Shown: positions 25,963 through 33,594 of the stretch, piece after piece | Layout of the letters: the number at the start of each line of letters is the position of its first letter | Position numbering within the stretch: the first letter of the stretch is position 1 | Assembly: GCF_003993775.1 (NCBI RefSeq) | Contig: NZ_RJRZ01000023.1 | Location: forward strand, 1 to 54,297 | Source: Frigidibacter oleivorans | GTDB lineage: Bacteria > Pseudomonadota > Alphaproteobacteria > Rhodobacterales > Rhodobacteraceae | DNA length: 54,297 nucleotides | Direction of reading: 5' to 3' | Notes under the pieces: generated by a model | What the model was told of the DNA's origin: nothing | Seen by the model: only the letters and a program-made list of their open reading frames with translations | Databases searched by the model: none | Translations under genes and position numbers: made by a program

Positions 25963-26535
25963 ATGACCCCTCGCCGCGCCGCCCCGGCCCGTTTCCCCCT
26001 GATCGCGCTGGCGCTGGCGCTCGCCGCCTGCGCCGACCCGCCAGGGGCAGTGGACAGCCTGCCGGCAGATGCGACCGGCCGCACCGCGGCGCTGGCCGCC
26101 AGCCGCGATCTGCTGGCCGATCTCGACGGGCTGGCGGCAGAGGGAATGGCGACAGAGGGGATGGCGGGCACGGGCGGCGCGACCGGCTTTCCGGCCCCCG
26201 CCATCGCCGCGCTGCGAGGGCGCGGGTTTTCGCAGGTGGCAGGCCAGCCCGGCGGCACGCTGGGCGAACGGCGGCTGCTGGCGATCCGCGCCGCGCGGGT
26301 CGAGGCGCTGCGCGACCTGACCGAACAGGTGCACGGTCTGGCCCTGCAGGGCACGACGACGCTGGGCCATGGGGCGGTCGTGCAGGACGCGGTCACGGCG
26401 CGGGTGGAAGGGATGATGCGCGGCGCGCGCACCGTCGCGATCACGCCCCGGGGCGATGACGGCTATGAGGTGGTGATGGAGCTGCAGCCCGACACGCTGG
26501 CCTACATGCTGCGCGCGCTGCGGGCGGGGGCCTGA
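25963..26535 (+). CDS. flgP: Outer-membrane flagellar lipoprotein FlgP
   Basis: This 190-residue LPP20-type lipoprotein is of the kind that forms a disc or ring around the flagellar base in Vibrio and Campylobacter. A signal peptide ends in the lipobox LALAAC (Cys near residue 23). After a low-complexity stretch comes the FlgP core: GFSQVAGQPGGTLGERRLLAIRAARVEALRDLTEQV, then VQDAVTARVEGMMRGARTV and GYEVVMELQ. GGAG precedes the ATG. It leads the flgP-flgT-flgA operon, resembling the Vibrio flgO-flgP-flgT/flgA-flgM neighbourhood, but no flgO is seen. Confidence 0.85.
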   Translation: MTPRRAAPARFPLIALALALAACADPPGAVDSLPADATGRTAALAASRDLLADLDGLAAEGMATEGMAGTGGATGFPAPAIAALRGRGFSQVAGQPGGTLGERRLLAIRAARVEALRDLTEQVHGLALQGTTTLGHGAVVQDAVTARVEGMMRGARTVAITPRGDDGYEVVMELQPDTLAYMLRALRAGA

Positions 26536-26536
26536 C

Positions 26537-27694
26537 ATGACGGGGCCTGAATCGAAGGACACCGGGATCGCCGGACGCCGGCGGTTCCTCGCGCTGGCGG
26601 CGGCGGCGGCAGGGGCGGCGCTGTCGCCGGGGCCCGGCGAAGCGCGGCAGGCGGCGCGGCAGGCGGCGGGCGCGGCGGTCGAGGTCGAGGGCTTCGCTCC
26701 TCTCCCCGGCGCAGGCGCTCAGGCAGGCGCGATGCGGCTGGCGCTGGCCGATGCGCTGCTGGCCGCCGCGCTGGCCGGCGGGGCCGAGGTGCGGGGCCGC
26801 ACGGTCATGGCCGGGACGCGCGTCACCTCGGACATCGTGATGGTCCGCCCGATGGGGCAGGTTCTGGCCTACGAGGTTCTGGCGCGGTCCTGCGACGCGG
26901 CCGGCTGCCGCGTGCGGCTGCGCGCCCACGTCGCCCCGGCCGCGACGGGGGCCTGCCCGGCACGGCGGCACCTGCTGCTGGCGGTCCCGCCGCCCGACAT
27001 CCGGGTGTCGACCGCCGCACCGGCCTGGGCGGCGGCGCTGGCCGACGATCTGGCGCTGCGGCTGGTGGCGCTGGCCGAGGCCGCGCCCGAGGTCGCGGGC
27101 CTGACCCGTCTGCCGCGCGATCCGGCGCGGCCCGAACCGCGCGGCAGCGCGCTCTACCGCGCGGCCACCGGGACCGCCGCCGTTGGAGGGCCGGGCGATC
27201 ACCTGCTGATGCTGGCCCTGCGGCTGGAGATCGTCAGCCGCGACCTGCGGCTGGAGGTGCAGGCCGAGCTGCGCGGGCCGGGCGGCGAACGGATGGCGAC
27301 GCGTTTCGCCGCCGCGATCCCCGCGCCGCGCCCGTCGATCCTCGGCGATGCCGCGGCGGTGATCGCGCCCGACCGCGCGCAGATGGCGCAGCGGCTGACA
27401 CGGGGGGCGGGACCGGCGCTGTCGGACCTGTTCGCCCGGGCCGGCTGCCGGCCGGCACTGGCGGTGCTGCGCTGGACCGGGGGACGGCTGGTCGCCGCCG
27501 CCGGTGCCCGGCACGGCATCGGGCCGGCGAGCCTCGCCGTGACCGACGGCGGCGCGGGCTTTCCCGGAATCCTCGAGGTGACCCGGCTTGGCCCCGACAG
27601 CTGCGAGCTGCGCCCCCTCGATCCCGCGGCCCGCGCGGCGGACCACGCCGGCCGGCTGGTGCGCTTCGTCGGCGTGGCGGAACCGTTGCGATGA
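26537..27694 (+). CDS. flgT: Flagellar H-ring/stator assembly protein FlgT
   Basis: This 385-residue exported protein starts with a Tat-like sequence (RRRFLALAAAAAGAALS). The segment that follows matches the N-terminal FlgT pattern: VEVEGFAPLPGAG, MRLALADALLAAALAGGAEVRG, SDIVMVRPMGQVLAYEVL and a VRLRAHV strand. The remaining two thirds would correspond to the middle and C-terminal FlgT domains, with a LLMLALRLEIVSRDLRLEVQAEL strand pair. In Vibrio FlgT builds the H-ring and supports stator assembly. A distant FlgT is known in R. sphaeroides, where it interacts with MotB and FliL. It lies one base after flgP and overlaps flgA by four bases. Confidence 0.75.
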   Translation: MTGPESKDTGIAGRRRFLALAAAAAGAALSPGPGEARQAARQAAGAAVEVEGFAPLPGAGAQAGAMRLALADALLAAALAGGAEVRGRTVMAGTRVTSDIVMVRPMGQVLAYEVLARSCDAAGCRVRLRAHVAPAATGACPARRHLLLAVPPPDIRVSTAAPAWAAALADDLALRLVALAEAAPEVAGLTRLPRDPARPEPRGSALYRAATGTAAVGGPGDHLLMLALRLEIVSRDLRLEVQAELRGPGGERMATRFAAAIPAPRPSILGDAAAVIAPDRAQMAQRLTRGAGPALSDLFARAGCRPALAVLRWTGGRLVAAAGARHGIGPASLAVTDGGAGFPGILEVTRLGPDSCELRPLDPAARAADHAGRLVRFVGVAEPLR

Positions 27695-28485
27695 CGGTCC
27701 TCGGGCGACGGGCCGGGTTCTGCCTCGGGCTGGCCGGGCTGATGCTGGCGGCGGGGCAAGGGGCCGCGGTTCCCGATCTGCCGCCAATCGCGCCTGCGCC
27801 GGGCGGGGCGGAGCAGGACTGGACGGCGGGCGAGCCGATCCCGGGCGCGCGCGCCGCCGCCCTGGTCGGGGCGGCGCTGGCCCGGGCCCGGCTGCCGGGC
27901 GAAGGCCCGGCCGCCGTGGCGGCGCCGCTGCGCCCGCTGCCCCCCTGTGACCATCCTCCGGAGGTGCGGCCCTTCCAGGGCCGCTGGAGTGCGGCGGAAC
28001 TGAGCTGCGACCGCCCGCTGCCGTGGCGGCGGGTGATCCGCACCGGCGCCGTAGCGGCCCCCCCGCCCGCCACGGCGGCCGCGCCGGACCGGCACCAGCC
28101 GGCGATGGCGGCCCTGACGGCGGCGCGGGGATTGCGGCGCGGCGCGATCGTCACCCCGGCCGACCTGCGCCTTGCGCCCGTCGCCGCCATCGACCCGGCG
28201 CAGGTGCTGGCCGATCCCGCGCTGGCGACGGGCCGCCGGCTGCGGGTGGCCGTCGCCGCCGGTCAGCCGCTGCTGGAACGTCACCTCGCCCCGCGGCAGG
28301 ACGTGATGGCGGGGCATGGGGTGACGGTCCTGTTCCGCGGCGCGGGAATCGAGGTGGCGACGCGCGGCATCGCGCTCGACACGGGTGCGGCGGGCGATCT
28401 GGTGCGGGTCGAGACGGCGCCGGGCCGGATCGCCGAAGGACGGGTCGCCGGCGACCGGATCGTGGCCGTGGGCGCCCTGCCCTAA
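27691..28485 (+). CDS. flgA: Flagellar P-ring assembly chaperone FlgA
   Basis: This 264-residue periplasmic chaperone helps FlgI polymerise into the P-ring. A signal peptide ends near GQGAA. A variable N-terminal part contains a Cys pair (CDH... SCDR) that may form a disulfide. The C-terminal SAF-type domain has the FlgA hallmarks TAARGLRRGAIVTPADLRLAPV, LRVAVAAGQPLLERHLAP and GDLVRVE. The ATG overlaps the flgT stop. The TAA stop lies within the -35 element of the flgM promoter. Confidence 0.88.
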   Translation: MTVLGRRAGFCLGLAGLMLAAGQGAAVPDLPPIAPAPGGAEQDWTAGEPIPGARAAALVGAALARARLPGEGPAAVAAPLRPLPPCDHPPEVRPFQGRWSAAELSCDRPLPWRRVIRTGAVAAPPPATAAAPDRHQPAMAALTAARGLRRGAIVTPADLRLAPVAAIDPAQVLADPALATGRRLRVAVAAGQPLLERHLAPRQDVMAGHGVTVLFRGAGIEVATRGIALDTGAAGDLVRVETAPGRIAEGRVAGDRIVAVGALP

Positions 28486-28509
28486 ACTTCGCGGAAAGAC
28501 TGCCGTTAC
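28483..28509 (+). promoter_or_regulatory. Sigma-28 promoter for flgM
   Basis: TAAA (28483-28486), a 15-nt spacer and GCCGTTAC (28502-28509) match the sigma-28 pattern. The TAAA contains the flgA stop codon. It puts the anti-sigma gene under the control of its own target. Confidence 0.84.
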
Positions 28510-28531
28510 CGCATCTGCCGGAGGTCAGGTC

Positions 28532-28828
28532 ATGGTCAGCAGCATCAACTCCCGGGTCGTCCCGGCCAGCACATCCCCCAGCCGCCCGGTCGATCCGGTG
28601 GCGCAGACGGAGCGCCCGCATCCGCCCCGGGGCGCGGCGGAGCCCGCCACGGGCGAGCGGCTGGACCTTGCGGATAGCGGGCGGCTGCTCGCGATGGCCG
28701 AGGGCCCGCCCGTCGATCAGGCGCTGGTCGACCGGATCAGCGCGCGGATCGCGGCGGGGACCTATCCGCTCGATCCCGGCCGGATCGCCGAGGCGCTGAT
28801 GCGGGACGGGCTCGACCTGCTGGACTGA
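28532..28828 (+). CDS. flgM: Anti-sigma-28 factor FlgM
   Basis: This 98-residue protein would hold FliA inactive until hook completion, when it is exported. The N-terminal half is disordered and Pro/Ser-rich (MVSSINSRVVPASTSPS). The C-terminal half holds the sigma-binding helices LDLADSGRLLAMAEG, VDQALVDRISARIAAGTYPLDPGRIAEALM. A GGAGG ribosome site precedes the ATG at 28532. A longer in-frame ATG at 28385 lies inside flgA and is rejected. The gene is separated from flgA by its own sigma-28 promoter, giving a feedback loop. Confidence 0.88.
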   Translation: MVSSINSRVVPASTSPSRPVDPVAQTERPHPPRGAAEPATGERLDLADSGRLLAMAEGPPVDQALVDRISARIAAGTYPLDPGRIAEALMRDGLDLLD

Positions 28829-28887
28829 CCGTCTTTCCGGCGGCGGCCGTCGCCAAAGTATGGGGGGCCATCCCTGCGCCAGCCCGT

Positions 28888-28920
28888 CCATGCCATCGTC
28901 GTGGTAGGGCGACGGCATGG
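28888..28920. repeat. Inverted repeat upstream of the sigma-54 activator gene
   Basis: CCATGCCATCG and CGACGGCATGG form an 11-bp inverted repeat with one mismatch around an 11-nt spacer, ending 45 bp before the activator ATG. There is no T-tract, so a regulatory hairpin or operator is more likely than a terminator. Confidence 0.55.
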
Positions 28921-28965
28921 ATCACGGTTAACACGGGGGCGTGACCAGAAGGCCGAGCCCCCGCG

Positions 28966-30033
28966 ATGACACGACACTGGATACCCGCGCCGACCCTTCC
29001 GGCCGACCGCAGCCCGGCGGCCGATGCCTGCACCCGTTCCGGGGCGGCACGACACCTCGCCGGGTTACTCGCGGCCATCGCGCCCTGTCCCGCACCGATC
29101 CTGCTGCAGGGACCGAGCGGTGCCGGGAAGGAGGTCGCCGCCGCCGAGATCCACCGCCTGTCCGGGCGCGGCGGCGCCTTCGTCGCGGTGAACTGCGCCG
29201 CCATTCCCGCCGACCTGCTGGAGGCCGAGCTGTTCGGGGCCGAGAAGGGCGCCTATACCGGGGCCGACCGGGCGCGTCCCGGGCTGATCGCCCAGGCCGA
29301 GGGCGGCACGCTGTTTCTGGACGAGATCGGCGACATGCCGCTGGCCCTGCAGGCCAAGCTGCTGCGCGTGCTGGAATCCCGCACGATCCGCCGGCTGGGA
29401 TCGGGCCAGTCGCTGGCCGTCGATTTCCGGCTGGTTGCGGCCACCCATCGAGACCTGCCGGCATTGGTGGCCGAGGGCGGCTTTCGCGAGGACATCTATC
29501 ACCGGATCGCGGTGTTCCCGGTCGCGGTGCCGGCGCTGAAGGACCGGATCGAGGATCTGCCCGGGCTGGTGGCGCTGTTCCTGCGCGACGACGGACCGAG
29601 GGCGGGCATGGCCGCCCCGCCGAGTTTCACCGAGGCGGCGCTGGCGGCACTGGCCGCCCATGACTGGCCGGGCAATATCCGGGAATTGCGCTCGGTGGTG
29701 ATGCGGGCGGCGGTGCTGTTCGCAGGCCGGACTGTCGGCGCGCGGGAGGTGCGCGACAACCTGCTGACCTTCCGGATGCGGCAGCCCGAGACGGCCGACA
29801 CCTGCGGAGAGGCCACCCTTCTCGCCGCGCCCGAGCCGGGCAGCGTCGCCGCGCGGATCGCCGCCGGCGCGCCCATCGACCTGCGGCGCGAATTGCAGGC
29901 GGTCGAGATCGCCGCGATCCGGGCGGGGTTGGTGCAATCGGGCGGATCGGTGACCGGCGCGGCGGCGATGCTCGGCCTGCAGCGCACCACCCTGATCGAG
30001 AAGATGCGCAAGCTGGGCATCGGCCGCGGCTGA
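28966..30033 (+). CDS. Sigma-54-dependent flagellar activator (FleQ/FleT-like)
   Basis: This 355-residue AAA+ enhancer-binding protein activates RpoN-dependent promoters. It starts almost directly with the ATPase domain, lacking an N-terminal receiver. Walker A is GPSGAGKE (49-56), the sigma-54 contact loop is GAYTGA (95-100, Tyr replacing Phe), and Walker B is [11 protein letters not shown] (113-123). The arginine-finger region [10 protein letters not shown] is present. A C-terminal Fis-type helix-turn-helix (about 308-350, [27 protein letters not shown]) should bind DNA. R. sphaeroides controls Fla1 with FleQ and FleT. The presence of a DNA-binding domain makes this closer to FleQ, but the exact orthologue is unsure. 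Likely targets are the six -24/-12 promoters of this window. Confidence 0.87.
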   Translation: MTRHWIPAPTLPADRSPAADACTRSGAARHLAGLLAAIAPCPAPILLQGPSGAGKEVAAAEIHRLSGRGGAFVAVNCAAIPADLLEAELFGAEKGAYTGADRARPGLIAQAEGGTLFLDEIGDMPLALQAKLLRVLESRTIRRLGSGQSLAVDFRLVAATHRDLPALVAEGGFREDIYHRIAVFPVAVPALKDRIEDLPGLVALFLRDDGPRAGMAAPPSFTEAALAALAAHDWPGNIRELRSVVMRAAVLFAGRTVGAREVRDNLLTFRMRQPETADTCGEATLLAAPEPGSVAARIAAGAPIDLRRELQAVEIAAIRAGLVQSGGSVTGAAAMLGLQRTTLIEKMRKLGIGRG

Positions 30034-30058
30034 GGGCCGGTCCGGCCCGCGCACCGTC

Positions 30059-31717
30059 TCAGTCGGATTTCGACCACAGGTCGACGAGGTTCTGCAGATA
30101 GCTGCCGGTGCTGTTCATCCGGGTGATCGCCTGTTCCATCGCAGCAAAGCGGGTCAGGTAGCGTTTTTCGATCAGCGCCGCCCGCGCCTCCAGCGCCTCG
30201 ATCCGCGCCTGCGCCTCGGCGGTCGCGGCCGCGATTTCGTCCTCGCGCCGCGCCAGCGTGCCGTCACCGGAGGTCGCGCCGTCGAGCACGGCGGCGAGCG
30301 ACGCGACGAGGCTGCGGCCGAAGCGGATGGTGCCCGAGGTCACGCCCGCGCCGGTCGTCAGCGTCAGCCCCTCGCCCGGCCCGCCCGTCACCGTCCAGCG
30401 GGTCGATCCGTCCTTCAGCAGCGTGCCGGTGGCGGCATGGCCATCCAGCGTGGCACGGCCCGAGGCATCGACGCGGAACCGGTGCTCGCCCGGGGTGAAG
30501 GCGGCGCCGGGTGTGCCCGAGACCGCCAGCCCGGGGGTGAGGCTGTCCAGCAGATCGCCGAAGACCGCATCGAAGGCGGCGGGATCGGCGGCGAAGGCGG
30601 ACTCCAGCCGGGCCGCATCGACGGACAGGCTGCCGTCGCGGGCGGTGGCCACACCCAGCTGTGCGAGGAACACCGGCCGGTCGCCGAAGCCCGCCAGTGG
30701 CGCCGCCAGCGCGCCGCGGATGGCCTGTTCCAGCGTCCCCAGCTTGCGGTCGCCGGACAGGACGCCGGACAGCGCCTCCTCCTCGCCCTGATCCGGCGAC
30801 CGGGCGGTCAGCGTCCGCAACAGCCCCAGCGTCCCGTTCAGCGCCGTGACCAGCGAGCGGAGATTGTCTTCGGCAACCGCGCCGTCGCGTTCCACCGTGA
30901 TCGTGGCCGAGGTCGCCGCCGCCAGCGTCAGGGTCATGCCCGGAACGATGTCGGACACGGTGTTCGATGCGCGCCGGACCGACAGCCCGTCCACGGTCAG
31001 ATGGGCATCGGCGGCAGCCTGCACCTGACGGGTGGCATTGGTCGCGGTGGTGTCGAAGGCCGACAGCGCCACCTCGCCCGCCCCGGTGCCGCTGGCGGCG
31101 GCGGTCAGCCGGATGGCGCTGGCCGCGCCCGTCGCGCCGGTGATGCCCAGCGACCAGCTGCCATTGCCCTTGTCCAGCGCGCGGGCGCTCAATCCCGGCA
31201 CGCCCGACAGCGCCGTGGCGAGATCGGCGAGGGTCATGCCCTCCGTCACCTCGATGGTCGCCGCCCCGCGGGCACCGTCGGCGGTGAAGCCGGTGGCCGC
31301 CGCGTCCCAGCTGCCGAAGTCGATGGTCAGGCGACCGGGCGCGATCCTGTCGCCGGTCGAGGCAAAGCCGCCGAATTCCAGCACCTGTCCGCTGGCCAGC
31401 GACTGCACCGCGATGGCCGTGGCGCCTTCCAGCAGTTTCGCGCGGTCCGTCACCGTCGGCATGATCTGCGACGATCCGGTGGTCACCGACAGCACCGGGT
31501 TCGAGGCCGCGGCGACCAGCGCCGATCCGAGGCTGTCGAGCTGGGCGCGCATCCCGGACAGCGCCGACAGCCGGATGCTGTCGGTGGCGAGCGATGTCTG
31601 CAGCGCCGTCAGCCGGGGCGCGGTTTCCGCCGTGGCCAGCGTGCCGGCAAGGCCGGACAGGTCGAGGCCGGAACCGTTGCCGTTCAGACTTTTCAGAAGA
31701 TCTGTCGAGGTGCTCAT
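30059..31717 (-). CDS. fliD: Flagellar filament cap protein FliD (HAP2)
   Basis: This 552-residue cap folds incoming flagellin at the filament tip. The N-terminal D0 region reads LSGLAGTLATAETAPRLTALQTSL. The family core has LDSLGSALVAAASNPVLS, a Flagellin_IN-like repeat in the middle, and FDTTATNATRQVQAAADAHLTVDGLSVRRASN. The C-terminal coiled coil is RIEALEARAALIEKRYLTRFAAMEQAITRMNSTGSYLQNLVDL. GGAG precedes the ATG at 31717, and a longer frame upstream is rejected. It is divergent from fliC and convergent with the activator gene. fliS is not adjacent, unlike in many bacteria. Confidence 0.93.
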   Translation of the reverse strand: MSTSTDLLKSLNGNGSGLDLSGLAGTLATAETAPRLTALQTSLATDSIRLSALSGMRAQLDSLGSALVAAASNPVLSVTTGSSQIMPTVTDRAKLLEGATAIAVQSLASGQVLEFGGFASTGDRIAPGRLTIDFGSWDAAATGFTADGARGAATIEVTEGMTLADLATALSGVPGLSARALDKGNGSWSLGITGATGAASAIRLTAAASGTGAGEVALSAFDTTATNATRQVQAAADAHLTVDGLSVRRASNTVSDIVPGMTLTLAAATSATITVERDGAVAEDNLRSLVTALNGTLGLLRTLTARSPDQGEEEALSGVLSGDRKLGTLEQAIRGALAAPLAGFGDRPVFLAQLGVATARDGSLSVDAARLESAFAADPAAFDAVFGDLLDSLTPGLAVSGTPGAAFTPGEHRFRVDASGRATLDGHAATGTLLKDGSTRWTVTGGPGEGLTLTTGAGVTSGTIRFGRSLVASLAAVLDGATSGDGTLARREDEIAAATAEAQARIEALEARAALIEKRYLTRFAAMEQAITRMNSTGSYLQNLVDLWSKSD

Positions 31718-31764
31718 GCCCGGCTCCGCCAGTACCCCCGCCCCCGGGGAAGTTCGTCGCAGCC

Positions 31765-31791
31765 ACAACGGCCCGCCGCGGCAAATCTTTA
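31765..31791 (-). promoter_or_regulatory. Sigma-28 promoter for fliD
   Basis: On the minus strand TAAA (31791-31788), a 15-nt spacer and GCCGTTGT (31772-31765) match the sigma-28 consensus. Transcription is expected about 40 nt before the fliD ATG. Confidence 0.82.
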
Positions 31792-31845
31792 GCGCCCGGC
31801 CCGAACCCGCCACGGCCCCGCCGCGGCCGCGACCGGGATGGGGGC

Positions 31846-31871
31846 TAAAACTTTCCGCCCGCGGCCGTTTG
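31846..31871 (+). promoter_or_regulatory. Sigma-28 promoter for fliC
   Basis: TAAA at 31846-31849, a 14-nt spacer and GCCGTTTG at 31864-31871 resemble the other three sigma-28 sites, with the spacer one base shorter. It is divergent from the fliD promoter. Confidence 0.75.
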
Positions 31872-31923
31872 GATTGCAGGCGCCGAAGCGGCGGCCTTCA
31901 ACGAGACCTGACGAGGAAGCGAC

Positions 31924-33396
31924 ATGACCAGCATCAACACGAATATCGGCGCCCTGTCCGCACAGGCGAACATGACCCGGGTGAACGACGACCTGAACAC
32001 CGCGATGACCCGCCTGTCCACCGGCCTGCGGATCAACGCCGCCAAGGACGACGCGGCCGGCATGGCCATCGGCGAGAAGATGACGGCGCAGATCCAGGGC
32101 CTGAACCAGGCGGTGCGCAACGCGACCGACGGCAAGAACCTGATCGACACCACCGAATCCGCCCATGTCGAAGTCTCGTCGATGCTGCAGCGCCTGCGCG
32201 AACTGGCCGTGACCTCGGCCAACGACACCAATACCTCGTCCGACCGGGGCAGCATCGTGTCGGAAACCCGTCAGCTGATCGCCGAGATCAACCGCGTGTC
32301 CGAAACGACCACCTTCAACGGCATGAAGGTGATGGACGGCAGCTATCAGGACAAGCAGTTCCAGATCGGCGCCGATGCCAACCAGACGGTGTCGGTCAAT
32401 GTCGGCAGCACCCGCGCCACCGATATCGGCGCCTATCAGCTGAAATCCGACGTGAACGTGGCGGCGGGCGCCTCGGCCATCGCGGGCGGCACCACGCTGG
32501 TGATCTCTGGCTTTGCCGGATCGGCCGAGGTGGACCAGACTGCCGGCATGTCGGCCAAGGACATGGCGGCGGCGATCAACGACAAGACCTCGCAGACCGG
32601 CGTCAAGGCGGATGCGGCGACCACGGCCAAACTGTCGGGCCTGACCGGCGCGGGCACGCTGAGCTTCCAGATCAACGGCAATGACGTGGGTCCGGTCGCC
32701 ATCTCGGACGCCAGCGACCTGCGCTCGCTGCGCGACGCGATCAACGCCAAGACCTCGGAAACCGGCGTCGCGGCGAAGATGGGCGAAACCGACGGCGAGA
32801 TCATCCTCGAGGATTCGACCGGCGCGAACATCGCGGTCACGGGGTTCGATTCCGATGACGGCGCGGGCGGCGACCTGTCGATGGACGTGGACGGGCTGAA
32901 CGCGGACGGCAGCGCCGCGGCCACCGGCTTCACCACCACGACCACGATCACCGACGGCGACGACGCGACGGTGACGGGGCAGGTGACGCTGTCCTCGACC
33001 ATGTCCTTCTCGGTCCATACCTCGGACAACACCGCCGACGAGGCCTTCTTCGAGGACTCCAACTCGGGCGCCGCGCTGGAACAGCTGGCCGAGATCGACC
33101 TGTCCACCGCCGAGGGTGCGGCCAAGGCCATCGACGTGATCGACAGCGCCCTGTCGAAGATCAGCCAGTCGCGGTCGGACCTGGGTGCCGTGTCGAACCG
33201 GCTGGACTCGACCATCTCGAACCTGACGAACATCTCGACCTCGGTGCAGGCCGCGAAGTCGCAGGTGATGGATGCCGATTTCGCCGCGGAATCGACGAAC
33301 CTCGCCCGCGGCCAGATCCTGAGCCAGGCCGCGACCGCGATGCTGGCACAGGCGAACGCCTCGAAGCAGAACGTGATGAGCCTGCTGCGCGGCTGA
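31924..33396 (+). CDS. fliC: Flagellin FliC
   Basis: This 490-residue filament subunit has orthodox flagellin ends. The N-terminus contains TRLSTGLRINAAKDDAAGMAIGEKMTAQ and RELAVTSANDTNTSSDRG. The C-terminus has LGAVSNRLDSTISNLTNISTSVQAAKSQVMDADFAAE and ends AMLAQANASKQNVMSLLRG. Two Flagellin_IN-type repeats occupy the middle, as LRDAINAKTSETGVAAKM and the matching AAINDKTSQTGVKADA. The surface-exposed region is rich in Asp and Thr, as in other acidic flagellins. A sigma-28-like promoter precedes it and a terminator follows. It is the only flagellin gene in the window. The neighbouring sugar cluster makes glycosylation conceivable but unproven. Confidence 0.97.
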   Translation: MTSINTNIGALSAQANMTRVNDDLNTAMTRLSTGLRINAAKDDAAGMAIGEKMTAQIQGLNQAVRNATDGKNLIDTTESAHVEVSSMLQRLRELAVTSANDTNTSSDRGSIVSETRQLIAEINRVSETTTFNGMKVMDGSYQDKQFQIGADANQTVSVNVGSTRATDIGAYQLKSDVNVAAGASAIAGGTTLVISGFAGSAEVDQTAGMSAKDMAAAINDKTSQTGVKADAATTAKLSGLTGAGTLSFQINGNDVGPVAISDASDLRSLRDAINAKTSETGVAAKMGETDGEIILEDSTGANIAVTGFDSDDGAGGDLSMDVDGLNADGSAAATGFTTTTTITDGDDATVTGQVTLSSTMSFSVHTSDNTADEAFFEDSNSGAALEQLAEIDLSTAEGAAKAIDVIDSALSKISQSRSDLGAVSNRLDSTISNLTNISTSVQAAKSQVMDADFAAESTNLARGQILSQAATAMLAQANASKQNVMSLLRG

Positions 33397-33428
33397 TCCG
33401 TCCGCTGGCGCATGCCCTGATAGGGGCC

Positions 33429-33458
33429 AGGCCCGTCGCGATTGCGGCGGGCCTTTTT
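33429..33458 (+). terminator. Rho-independent terminator of fliC
   Basis: An 11-bp stem (AGGCCCGTCGC / GCGGCGGGCCT, one G-T pair) around GATT is followed by a T-tract. It lies 32 bp after the fliC stop. Confidence 0.9.
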
Positions 33459-33594
33459 GCGCCCGCCGCGCCGCAATGCCCGGCCCGTCGGAAACCGGAC
33501 GGGCCGGGTGTCAAACGTCTGACTCCCGCAACCGGCGGGCATGGCTAAAACGAAAGGCACCCGCAACGTCCCGCCGCGCAGTCCAAGGTGCAGA

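Noticed and set aside
33545-33570. Sigma-28-like TAAA upstream of rpoN
   Set aside because: No GCCGTT-type -10 follows at the right distance.
33541-33594. Earlier start for rpoN
   Set aside because: There is no good ribosome site, and the extra residues precede the conserved region I; kept only as an alternative.
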